64,000 nt of DNA from Protonemura montana. Its lineage: Eukaryota > Arthropoda > Insecta > Plecoptera > Nemouridae. The DNA lies in the NCBI GenBank assembly GCA_947568835.1, contig OX387602.1, positions 9,208,570-9,272,569 on the forward strand, read 5' to 3'. The notes under the pieces were generated by a model that saw only the letters and a program-made list of their open reading frames with translations, was not told the DNA's origin and made no database searches. Positions 38,101-47,500 of this stretch are shown in pieces. The translations under genes were made by a program, and so were the position numbers. Numbering within the stretch: position 1 is the stretch's first letter; the number at the start of each line of letters is the position of its first letter.

Positions 38101-39341
38101 TTCTCCATATTACACTCACACTTACAATTGTTTTAATCATTGCACATATGACAAAGAAATAGTGAGAGAAATGGAGTGGAATGCTTTAGGATGATGATTA
38201 ACCTAGCCTACTCCTGTCTAAGATCACCTAGTAGATCAATGGCATAACATCCATTCTGAAGGATGGGAAAACCTCCCAATAATAATAATTTTATTGTCCA
38301 AAGAATCACAAAGATATTGAGACAGTCAGGATAATTCCTATCATTTGATATAAATTGTATTTACAAATATTTACATTTTTCATATTATTCGTCAGTAGAG
38401 TAAAAACAGTAACACAATAAAAATTCTTTTAGTTTATAATTAAAAGTATTCTCACTGCTAGCTTTAATCTGTGTCGGGAGAGCATTGTACAATTTGGCTC
38501 CAGCATAAAGAGGGCCTTTAGTTAAAATTGAGAGATGGTGTTTTGCTAGGGACAGGTTTCCTGTCTTCCTAGTGTCATGCGGGTTGCTAATAGGAGGGGC
38601 TGTTTGTTTGTTGTTATATACAAAAATAATGCAGTTGAATATATATACACATGGTAGTGGTAGAATATGAAACTTTTTGAAAAGGGGCCGGCATGAGTCT
38701 TTAATGAATATATCGGCACAAGGGTCACTACTGGCCTTGGCCATTATGCGGATTGCTCTCTTTTGTATTTTAAAAATTCTATTCGCTTGAGCACTGTGGC
38801 CCCAGAGTATGCTGGCGTATTGTAAGTGGGAATGGATGTTGGCAAAATAGACCATCTTGACGGCGGTAATTTCGGTGATGTCCATGAGGCGTCTGATCAG
38901 ATAGCAGCCCGCTGCTATCTTTGGAGCAATGTAGTCTATATGGCTACCCCATTTAAGATTTTTGGTCAGCTTCACTTATGTTTTCTCTTCTATTGATTTC
39001 CCTTCGAGGCAAACTAGAACTTACATATTACATGTAAAATTCTCTAAACCCATTTGCTTTCAAGGTTGTCCACTTGCTTTTAATCAGCACGACGCTCTTC
39101 TATGTGCCCCTAGGTAGCGCAGATGATCACACAGTCCCAGCCCCTGGATCCCAGCGAAGACAGCTGGGCGGTGACATCGTCCAACTTCCCGCGGCCAGCC
39201 AGCAAGGAGTTTATGATGCGCACTTGGGCGCACAGGCCCGCCTCCAGTTCCCCGCTAACTCCCCAGAGGCTGTATGCCACCCTCAAGAAGGATGAGTTCC
39301 GGATGGCTGGAGCCTTCACCCAGACAACTAACTTTCACTGA
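8121..39341 (+). CDS. RAB3GAP1: Rab3 GTPase-activating protein catalytic subunit (RAB3GAP1)
   Basis: Thirteen exons chain with consistent phases into 954 codons: 8121-8319, 8395-8713, 8850-9194, 9388-9799, 9915-9989, 10567-10748, 35099-35238, 35723-35913, 36278-36415, 36629-36731, 37038-37357, 37744-37956, 39114-39341. The human protein has 981 residues. With the non-catalytic RAB3GAP2 it accelerates GTP hydrolysis by Rab3 and acts as exchange factor for Rab18, in synaptic vesicle traffic, ER organisation and autophagy. Diagnostic stretches are DFTTASEWEIFIARLEEV at the N-terminus, LWYEFVQEMRFRWEK (exon 6), CLLHQKLQLLNCC (exon 7), RARMMSASLLSDMESFKAAN (exons 9-10), LSARMQIKGNTW and PARRQKRLFDDTREAEKVLH (exon 11), and a C-terminus ending in FRMAGAFTQTTNF. 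The arginine essential for GAP activity in the human enzyme (Arg728) probably corresponds to the one in LSARM. The start has an excellent insect context (CCAAAATG). Intron 6 is 24.35 kb and hosts a gene on the other strand. Confidence 0.95.
10749..13084. other. left part of RAB3GAP1 intron 6
   Basis: No plus-strand exon was found. On the minus strand this is the region downstream of the nested LRR gene, so it should contain that gene's 3' UTR. Candidate minus-strand AATAAA signals lie at 12413-12418 and 11706-11711. The rest is AT-rich sequence with A and T runs. Confidence 0.4.
13085..19098 (-). CDS. LRR and FN3 transmembrane receptor, hattifattener-like, nested in RAB3GAP1 intron 6
   Basis: Seven exons on the minus strand, 19100-18211, 17844-17529, 17068-16750, 16303-16027, 15712-15286, 14863-14681 and 13380-13085, give 901 codons with agreeing phases (0,1,2,0,1,1). 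I start at ATG 19098 because a strong acceptor (GTTTCTGTTGCAG) ends at 19101; an upstream in-frame ATG at 19119 would then be intronic. Order: signal peptide (about 1-25), cysteine-containing N-cap, about ten leucine-rich repeats (60-340; for example LSLLDLSRNRISRIPDEAF), LRR C-terminal cysteine cap with NCDCRLRWVADWI, acidic and Thr/Pro-rich linker (405-507), FN3 domain (about 515-630), membrane helix AAICGTVVIAVIVFVAA (about 641-664), then a basic, serine-rich cytoplasmic tail. Architecture and wording match insect haf (CG14351 in Drosophila), from memory. Such proteins usually act in neuronal recognition or adhesion. The haf name is less certain than the domain call. Confidence 0.9.
16771..16900 (-). 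repeat. Thr/Pro-coding low-complexity tract
   Basis: Within exon 3 of the nested LRR gene, repeated ACC, ACG and CCA codons encode runs such as TTTQKVTTTRRTTTPKPTTT. On the plus strand it appears as GGTGGTGGT-type repeats. It probably forms a mucin-like, O-glycosylated stalk between the LRR and FN3 domains. Confidence 0.75.
21588..21650. repeat. 15-bp tandem repeat
   Basis: The unit AGTTTAAGTTAACTC occurs at 21615-21629 and 21630-21644, preceded by a partial copy ending at 21614. The unit contains GTTAAC and is close to its own complement. Confidence 0.8.
28772..28788 (+). repeat. poly-G tract, 17 bases
   Basis: An uninterrupted run of 17 G inside RAB3GAP1 intron 6. The exact length is prone to sequencing and assembly error. 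Confidence 0.85.
31826..31855 (+). repeat. ACTCT pentanucleotide microsatellite
   Basis: Six consecutive ACTCT units with one substitution, followed by a run of T. Confidence 0.85.
33217..33260 (+). repeat. AATA/AAATAAAT microsatellite
   Basis: An AATAATAATAAAATAAATAAAT-type tract. Microsatellite tails of this kind often mark the 3' end of non-LTR retrotransposon copies. The preceding bases (about 33160-33216) could be such a 3' end, but no reverse-transcriptase coding sequence was seen. Confidence 0.65.
34231..34385 (-). repeat. 66-bp tandem repeat, about 2.3 copies
   Basis: The word TCGACTCTGACA starts at 34232, 34298 and 34364, exactly 66 bases apart, and the parts between copies share ATCCAGAGGCGATAAATAA and GGGCGCCGT. 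Because 66 is a multiple of three, the minus strand keeps one open frame through all copies, with a 22-residue peptide repeat ending in IYRLWI. Confidence 0.85.
37990..38003 (+). repeat. poly-G tract, 14 bases, next to a splice donor
   Basis: The G run starts 33 bases after the RAB3GAP1 exon 12 donor (exon end 37956) and is followed by a further GGGGG. G-runs near donors can bind hnRNP F/H-type factors and influence donor use. Confidence 0.8.
38281..38980 (-). mobile_element. 5'-truncated non-LTR retrotransposon, reverse-transcriptase C-terminal part
   Basis: A minus-strand frame at 38975-38385 (196 codons) reads like the end of a LINE ORF2 of the CR1/jockey kind: KLTKNLKWGSHIDYIAPKI, then YFANIHSHLQYASILWGHSA, then RIFKIQKRAIRIMA and a tail region. 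About 100 bases of 3' UTR follow and end in an ATT microsatellite tail at about 38281-38293. The 5' end is lost, as is usual for LINE copies. It sits in reverse orientation in RAB3GAP1 intron 12 and does not disturb the exons. The frame has no internal stop, so the insertion may be fairly young. No clear target-site duplication was seen. Confidence 0.85.
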
Positions 39342-39614
39342 GCCAATATGGCTTCGCTAGTAGTTGAGATTACTAAAATTGTTAAACGTTACGTTGTTTT
39401 GTTTTGCTATGCCCTCAATCAGGTTATGTTAAGTGTCATTTGTCCTTTCATTTTCTTAAGTTTAAAATAGCTGTAAGTGACCTAAAATAACTAAAGAGAT
39501 ATTAAGAATGGTCCCTATGCCTACATGCACAATATTATTTATATCAGTTTAGTAGGTACCTTAAAAAAATGCAGCAAAGCTTAAAATGGTATAAATGTAT
39601 GTGATAAATTTATC

Positions 39615-39620
39615 AATAAA
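39615..39620 (+). promoter_or_regulatory. polyadenylation signal of RAB3GAP1
   Basis: AATAAA lies 274 bases after the stop at 39339-39341, followed by T- and GT-containing sequence. Confidence 0.6.
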
Positions 39621-40263
39621 ATGTCTACTAAAATCTGGCTCAATCTACATGTCAATCATTTTCTCCCACGAGAGAAGACAGGATATAGGTACTTAATTTG
39701 AATTTCAATGTGTTCTCTCTTACCTCATCTTGCAATAGAAAAAAATGTTTGATAACAAAAGTGTTGTAGTTCTGAAAAAAGGTGAGTGGGTGACCAGATG
39801 TCCCAGTGTACCCAGGACGGTCGTGGTTGCCAACGCACATGTCTTGGTGTCCCGAGAGTCATCTTCCAGAAAGCCTCAGTGTTTGGTTTTTCATTATTAG
39901 TATTTATTTATTACGTTTACCATACATATTTGAACTCGTTTGTTCCAGTCCACAAAATATCTTAATAAATACCTGTAACTGTAGAGTTGAATACAGTTGT
40001 GATGATATGTTTTGAATAATTCTAACCCCCATCTTCCAACCAACCCTAAAAATATCCTGGTGTTCATTTTAGAATGCAGAGTGAATAGAATTTTCAATAG
40101 TTTTATGACTCCATGGTAGCGGTTTGTCAGATCAATTTGCACCAAGGGATCTAAGAGATAATTTATCACTGTTAGTACCATAGAATCCGTGGAAAAATTG
40201 TTCACTTTTGACATGGTGTGAACATGCCCCAGCAATGCCTTTGATAGCATATTTTTACTTGCC

Positions 40264-40457
40264 ACATTTTTGCTGCAGTATGTTGAAGTAGTGCTAGGAC
40301 CATTTTTATTCGATGCTAAGTCACGACAGGAACATGTTCACACCGGTCAAAATTGTCAAAATTGTACACTTTGTGCGCGGTGTGAACATGTTCCTGCCGT
40401 GATTGAGCATCGAATGAAATGACTACGCACCCGTTCAACATGCCGCAGCAAAAATGT
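40264..40457. mobile_element. fold-back (MITE-like) element, 194 bp
   Basis: ACATTTTTGCTGC at 40264-40276 pairs with the complement ending at 40457, and pairing continues inward with mismatches (shared words ATGTTGAA, ATTCGATGC) to a nearly perfect inner stem GGAACATGTTCACACCG at about 40330-40347 and its complement at 40379-40396. The loop is about 31 bases. Both arms thus form one long imperfect hairpin. Autonomous coding sequence is absent. A small non-autonomous DNA transposon is the simplest reading. Confidence 0.75.
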
Positions 40458-41003
40458 AGCAGCACATAACATTAAGTAGCTAGATCAAAATGACGCAACA
40501 AAAACGTTGAAGGCAGTACTCGAGCTTCGCATGCGAATCAAGTATTTCAAAATCTGAGAATTTGCACTCTTTTTCGAGTCCGCGAGGCAATGAGGCAATT
40601 CCAAGACACTTTCAATAGTATTATTTGAATGGTTGATGCAAATTTTAATCAAAGCATCTTGTTCCCCGCAAAAAAGGAGCTCCTCACAGGATTTGATCTC
40701 GGGTCCTACAGTACTCGGACTCCGCACTTTCACCGCACGACCACAGGACCTTCTCCATTACCTGGTATTTTATTTGATATATGAATTGCAATTTATGGAG
40801 GTTAATGAACATGACATCATGTTTAGTTCCAAATTTACTAACAAGTGGCTTTATACTAGTACCTCGAGTTTAGTTTCAGAAAAATCTTTTGACTATACAT
40901 TTTCTAGGAGCTTCATGAAATTCTTGATTCATAGCGATTCTTGAAGGAATTTATCATATGATCGATCATATTAAAAAAAAGGACCATATTATCAAAGCAG
41001 CAG

Positions 41004-41072
41004 ACGCGCGGGACTCGATCCAGACACCTAATCAATAGTGATCGAGCACTCTTGCCACTCCGCCAGGAGAGT
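41004..41072 (-). repeat. degenerate tRNA-like sequence (tRNA-derived SINE head or tRNA pseudogene)
   Basis: On the minus strand an A box TGGCGGAGTGG (41065-41055) is followed 33 bases later by a B box GGATCGAGTCC (41021-41011), the spacing of a tRNA gene. The acceptor-stem halves and the T-stem do not pair well, so it is not a working tRNA. A run of eight T on the minus strand (about 40973-40980) could act as a Pol III terminator. Confidence 0.6.
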
Positions 41073-41401
41073 GACAGCGGAGGTTGAAGAATTTATCAAA
41101 TATATGAATTACTAAGTACAATCGAATTCGATTTCTGAACCATATTAGTACCACCATGTTAGTACTACGTCTGGCTTACAAGTTCTCTCGAGTCTTAGTT
41201 TACCTGGACATACTCACAGATATAAAACTCATCCCGATGCAGTGTTAGATCCACATAGCAGCTCCTGGTGCTGGACTTCTTGACACTAGGGGTGCTGAAA
41301 ATAAGTTGATTTCGCACTACAAACTCACCGACAGGTTTAAAATATTTATTATATTCTTACATACAATTTTAACGGTTTTTTCATTAAGAACATACATTGA
41401 T

Positions 41402-41428
41402 TGTACATGATTGTACATGATTGTACGG
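41402..41428 (+). repeat. 10-bp triple repeat
   Basis: GATTGTACAT occurs twice in direct succession, followed by a third copy GATTGTACGG. Confidence 0.75.
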
Positions 41429-41879
41429 TATTGAAATCAATCATTATACGGAATTTAATGTGGTACCGAGTAAATGCCAGGTAAATATGTACATATTCTG
41501 CTACTGAATGTAACTATTTAACCAACTACTGAATGAAGGAAGAAAATAATTAACATGGCACCGTCATTAAAATGAAGTCTCTTGCCTCCACATACATATG
41601 CTCTTGTCTGTTATTATTTTTATTGTTATTATTAGTGATCTGAAAACGCCCAAAGAAGCAAGAGCTACCCAAAAATAAATAAATCAAGGACGTAAACCAA
41701 AAATGAAATATCACGTGTGCTTTCACTTTCTTTTGCAATGTGTTCAAGTAGTAAGGAGATTGCTTGTAATAAATGCGCCAACGCTTTTTGAAAACTTTAA
41801 TCTTGCGTTCAAAAGCGTCTTATTGTCACCCCCTCCTACCCCCTCCATCGCCCAACCGTGCCTCTTCACAGATATTTTA

Positions 41880-42230
41880 ATATTAACCCTCGCGCGATAT
41901 CACGATCGCGTAGCACCGCGATTGAAATTCGGCTTTCCCGTGTCGCCCGACCGGAAATCGGGCTGTGAAAATCACCGCTTGCTGCGCATGTCGACGCCGT
42001 CGTCGCCGCTCGGCGTCCGTCGGGCTGAGCGTCGCGGCGCCCAGTGCGCAGTAGCGCCGGTCACCTCGAGGTGCACAACATCTCATGTCAGTCGTCGGAA
42101 ATAACGACGCCGCCACCGACGCCGCCCGCCACCGACAGTTCGTGTTGAAGCTAAACAGTATCTCCGCTCGGGATGACGTCCTAGCAGCGTCAACCGAAGA
42201 CAAATTCAATTGTCAATGGCCAGCTGATTT
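41880..42230 (+). promoter_or_regulatory. CpG-rich candidate promoter and first exon of the GPR158-like gene
   Basis: CpG is dense here, unlike the flanking AT-rich DNA, and the stretch ends in a good donor (GATTT followed by GTAAGC at 42231). The GPR158-like gene has a non-coding acceptor ending at 44480, so a 5' UTR intron of about 2.25 kb from 42231 to 44480 would fit. The transcription start itself cannot be seen. Confidence 0.4.
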
Positions 42231-43019
42231 GTAAGCCGTTCTCAGTTTTGGTTCTGATTTTGTATTAACCTACCTTCGTATACAGCGAGTTTAGTTTTGT
42301 GGGAAATTGTCATGCTTTTCGTGTTTGGTGTGATGAAAATCGTACGAGAAAACTTGTTGGAATTTTTCCATTCATGTTATTGAGAATCGCTTGTGAATCG
42401 CTTGTCTATCAAAGAGCAATAGTAATACCGAATAGCCACACGGGTTTGTTTGTTTTTCAAACGAAATTTTCAAGAAGTTGTCGTAAATATAAAGTGAAAT
42501 TTGCTCCACCCCCGCCGCGAGTTGGCCGCCTCCCAAGACTATTTCTGTGCTAGCTAGGAAACGCATAATATCTCTCGTTGTGGTCGACATTCTCGCACAT
42601 CAAATGAGCATACTTAAGGTTGTTTTGGAGAAGAAGGAGGCACGTACGGGACGCCGACGGCGATCTTCTTTGTGCTTTCTTTGGAAGGGAAACATGCAAT
42701 GTGTGTATGCATAAGGTTATTTTCAAAATACCCGCGTTAAATCAAAATGAATCCGTTATGCTAAACATAACTTTCTTTTACGGTGGAAAAGATTTACGAT
42801 GACTGACAATAGCAAACCACGATACAAAACTCGGATAAATATTCGCGATGCATAAAAAAGTGTAATGGCAAAGTACGTTACCGAAATACAAGATGAGAGC
42901 ATTCCGTGAATTGTAACTACGCCCTCTTTCAATAACACTACCGCTGTCTGACGGCTTCTCCCTCTGACAAACAGCAATCGCACCTAGCCAATTACGGCGC
43001 TTACATCCCGTGTAAAAAG

Positions 43020-43290
43020 GCATAATGCGAGTTGTTGGGGGTTGAAGTCGGAAGGGAAGTGGGTGCTGTGTTGACCCCTGCGGCCAGCTATCGATCTGCA
43101 CCCGACGCTCGCTCTCTGCCAGAGGTACTGATCGCAAATTCCACGGGTGCCTCCCGCACTCGAATGCCGGCCGTGCCGTGCCTTGTGGATGCTGGGTACA
43201 CGGCAGCTCACGCGTACCTCAAATCCAACGTGCACGTGCAATTTTTACGCGGTCCCTTTGGGAGTTGATGCGGTCGCTGGAGGGTTTGTT
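43020..43290. promoter_or_regulatory. second CpG-rich patch upstream of the GPR158-like gene
   Basis: A shorter stretch of elevated GC and CpG lies between the putative first exon and the coding start. It could be an alternative promoter or an enhancer. No protein-coding signal was accepted in it. Confidence 0.25.
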
Positions 43291-44489
43291 TGCAGCGCCA
43301 CAAACACGCCGTCTTTTGGCGTCTGCGTTTCATTTCCAGTTGATTTTATATGCACGTATACACTTCTTGGTTCTACGAGAAAATTGAAAAGAAAATCGTG
43401 ACATGTGAAAAAATGTCAATTTTCCGTAGTGCTTTCCTTTGAATATGCAATCAGTGTGATTACTGTCATTACAGAGATTGTGGGTTGGCGATGGGGCAAA
43501 TTCATGGGGACTCGTCTAGGAATAATTCCGCAGAGAGACTTTTCGCATCTTTGTAATTACGCAAACAAAATATGTTCATAATAAAAAAATAAATAAAGAA
43601 ATAAAAACATATACGTGGGAGTACTCAAATTTGCCTCTGAATTCAATTGAACTGATGTCACACGCTGCGCGTTCTGAAAGCGCATAAATACATTTTATTA
43701 GTTGAGGACGTGTGCAATTAGGGTTAGGTAGTCACGCTGCATAAGTGATTGCAAGTTTTGTGGAAACGCTGCTGGAAATAGAATACAGCTCTTGAGGAGG
43801 GGACGGGGGAGCTCTGCAATTGGGGATATAATGCGAGAAAACGGCAATTGTCGTTTGTCGTTGCACAAATCCTTCGCCGGCGTCACTATATTGAAATGGG
43901 TCGAACATTACTGTTCGGGAGCAAATACTCGTAATACTAATAAGTATACACAAACAAAACTGGCTTACCAACATCAAACAACTTTCAGAGAGGGAAGTTG
44001 TAAATTTGTGCGCATCAACTTTCCTAGATAAATACACAACTTAGCGTTTGAAAGAAATGTGTATAATATGAGAGATCTGTCGGCATTGATAGCAAATAGA
44101 AGATTTTTAGAGCGATGCTGCTAAGGTGCGCGTCACCTATGAACAAAACACGGCACGCGCATGCATTTACATTTAAAGTGCGTGTTGAAGTGTGTAAAAG
44201 CAGTGACTGGACCTTGCACGTCAAAACTGAATTTTTATTTGCCCATGTTTGTAAAGCAGGCGCACGATTTCTCGAAAAATGAGGCAGCGAAAGATTCATA
44301 AAACCCCATGAGCCAGGTCAAGCCAGTTAAAATTTATAATTCAACTGTGTCCACCTACGTTTAACTGATGATTTTATATTTACGCGGGTTCATACGGCTC
44401 ACGCGCTGAATCAGGAATCTGAGCCCCGAAAAAGGAAGCAAGGGAAGACGTTCGTAACGAGTTGACTTGTTCTCTTTCAGATCTTCAAT

Positions 44490-44529
44490 ATGGCGTAGTC
44501 CAGGCTGTTCGGTTAGTGTAATGCCGTGA
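44490..44529 (+). promoter_or_regulatory. two minimal upstream ORFs in the GPR158-like leader
   Basis: ATGGCGTAG at 44490-44498 and ATGCCGTGA at 44521-44529 are two-codon ORFs. The second ends in TGA, the last base of which is the first base of the main ATG (TGATG at 44527-44531). Such arrangements usually lower translation of the main ORF or force reinitiation. Both lie in the exon that begins after the acceptor at 44480. Confidence 0.6.
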
Positions 44530-47500
44530 TGAGAGAAGTGTCAGTGGTGTTGCTGTTAGCGAGTGCGTATGCTGTGGTGTCCTCTACCAACCACAGCGAT
44601 GACGTGGCCTTCGTCAACGCCGACCGTTGCGAGTGCGTACCCTACCCTCAGCATCTGCCGTTCAGCCCTGAGCAACTGCCCGACGCCGATGTCCTCCGCA
44701 AGGTCGCCAACCATACTGCACTCCTGCTGGCCTCCTTGATGCCAGCCGACGGGAAGATGACCAACGACACGTGGGCCAGGATGTCTGCACAAACAAGAAG
44801 CGTCTTAGAGAAGAACTTGAACCTGGCTGCTGCGTCGCTAGTGACAAATGTAGATAATCACCACAAGTTGGCTTATCACCGTGTTGGGAATATTGTTACT
44901 CTTCAATTTTATCGCGATCAGACGACGTGTGTAGACGAGGCGTTTGTGAAGGACTCGGACGTTACTGGTAGTGCTGGACAGTGGACATCGATGTTTTGGG
45001 ACTGTTTAGCAGGACAGTGGATTCTCGGCTATTCCGTTCCGCTGTCGCAGCAAAACAGGCACGTGGAGGGTTTTATTTTTGCCAACTAACTAGGGAATGT
45101 GACAAAGGTTTCTATGCTGACAGTAATGGTCGCTGTTTCAGAGGAGCGATCAGCATCTACCAGTACGTAGACCGTTGCAACGACTCCGCCAGTGCGGCGT
45201 TCGGAGGAGGCCATAAATGTGATTTTGATACGACTGAGGTAAGTACTCCATTCAATTTGAACAACGGCCACATGATTGTATGCCATCGTTGGTCAGATGT
45301 CACTTGGTATAGTTTACACGTATGTTTACTTTACAGTGCGTTCAAGGAAAGGCAATTGGCATTCGACACGACGCAGGATACACTTGCGTGTGTCGTCCTG
45401 GATCCTTTCACAACGCTTCGGACAGCCTCACCGACGACTCTTCGCGATTTCGGTGAGTGCATCACTTACGATTGAATTACTTACTGCTGATCCATATCAC
45501 CATCATATAATTCGCGAGTGAACTAACTGTTGAATTGAGTAAATAGTTAAACTGTGTGTGTAAGTCACTTTCATTTGGGACAAGACGGCGAGCAAACGAA
45601 GCCCACACGAGAAAGCAAAGCCATTAATTTGTAGAAGCGAAACGAAAATAGAATGCCCATTTCTCATTTCCAAGCACTAAGTTCGGTTGAACCAAAACTC
45701 ATAACTAAAAGATAAATATTTCGCCGTGCTACGAAGCCCCGAAGTGTAAATAAGTGCAGGCGGGCGGCTGTATCCAGGAGTTCCGTCCTAATACCTGGAG
45801 TTCTTTTTTGTCTTGATCTTTTAGTCGTTGTGCATGTGCCTTTTTATCTGATCCATGCCAAGAGCTCTGTAAGATGCAGTCACCGCCGGCTGGTGACTCT
45901 TCAACCGTGAAAGAGGGCTAAGAACCCGTCATGCCACCAGCTCGCAGGGTCTTCGCGGGCCCTCCACTACACGAGCCTCTACAGTCAACCTCTTTTCCTT
46001 TTCATCCACCTCTCTGCCAGCTCGATCTCCTTGTAACTCAAACTTGTATTTTTATAACCACTAAGGTCTTAGCTCCGTCGGGATAAAAATTGGAGACGCG
46101 CCAAATCCAATAACCGATAGTGATCCATATATTGATTAATAACTTCTCGGGAGATGGATGCACTTTAAAATTCGGGCTGTGCCCTTTCTTCGCGACGTGA
46201 CGCCGTCAACAACGCTGGATAACTTAATCGCTTTCGGAAGGATCTGATGACGAGGCTGATAAAGCTGCCGAGAATTTGGCAGACACTTTAGCCGTTAACT
46301 GAAACTTATATTACAGGTATAATCAAGCTCAAAAGACAGTCAAACGAAGCACACGCGATAAATTGGCTCTTTCAAAAAAGTTTTAAGCGCAATGGAAGGG
46401 TATTATTTACAGACTTTCTGAAGTAACAAGTAACAACACAAGTCAATTTTTTGTAGGGAACGCATTGTTTTGAATAACAATCAAGATAAAATTGAATTTA
46501 AATTCTGTGGCGATATTAGCACTCATACACAGCTAGCTACCTTACGAAAAAACGCGCGCGAACGCAAGCAAATAAAAGGCACAAACAAACAATAAAAACA
46601 ACAATTTTATACGAAAAAAAGGATAAACCTAGTAGGAATTACTTAGCCGCACAGTTATATAAAATGAATACGACGAAATTAGCTATAAAACGGCGTTGCT
46701 CGGCGCAGCCACAATTCATCGCGGTCGTAACATTTATTACGCCATTTCAATCTGTCACCGTTCATGTAGTAGATCGCGGAGGCAAGAGCCGTATACATCG
46801 AATAGAACAGAGACAGGGTGCAAGCGGGCAGGGACAAGGGCTGCTGGCCGATGTAAGGCAAGATCGGCTGGCAATAGCGCGGCGAACAAACGAGGTGGTG
46901 CGCGGCGTCGATCGATACGGACGCCCGCGACGCCCCACGTGGGCTAGAGGCGGCGGCGTCAGCGTCGGCGTCGGCGTCGCGCGACGGGCGTCGGGTCACA
47001 TACAACCGACACAAAATACACATCCCATCAGATTCGGTCACTGATCCCTACCATCAAAAACATACCACTAACGACGACACGAGTTTAAGGGTGGGGGAAG
47101 GGGGGGGGGGGGGGGTCTGGCTCTGTAACCAAGCAAGCGACACGTTGTCATTAAATTTATTAACACTGTCTAATTAAATGTGGGCGCGTATTGTTGCGGG
47201 GGAGCATGTTGCACACGTTTGCATAAAAAGAAACGACCTCTGGAACACGGTGATTTTAACGAAACTAATTAACCTAGGGATGTTTTCGAGTAGTACATGA
47301 TGAATGGTGCAGGATACCTGCATGCGAGAACGATATTTCTAAATTGCAATTTCAGCTAGATCATTTTTTGATAGATTTTAGTATTTGAAAGAAACAACTT
47401 CAAAGAAAAGCGTAATGAGATACTAGTGAGCACAAAGGTAAAACATGGTGCGACCCTCATTCGACGGGTGTTCCATCAATGAAGGTATCTACCCTTATTA

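Larger units (their letters stand above)
39342..41879. other. intergenic region after RAB3GAP1
   Basis: RAB3GAP1 3' UTR occupies the start and ends near the AATAAA at 39615. Beyond it lie the fold-back element (40264-40457), a minus-strand coding-like ORF (40485-40757), the tRNA-like sequence (about 41004-41072) and a 10-bp triple repeat (41402-41428). No intact gene was found. Confidence 0.5.

Noticed and set aside
42778..43241. Overlapping ORFs in the CpG-rich patch
   Set aside because: GC-rich DNA lowers stop frequency in all frames; composition is Arg/Ser/Pro-rich and not protein-family-like.
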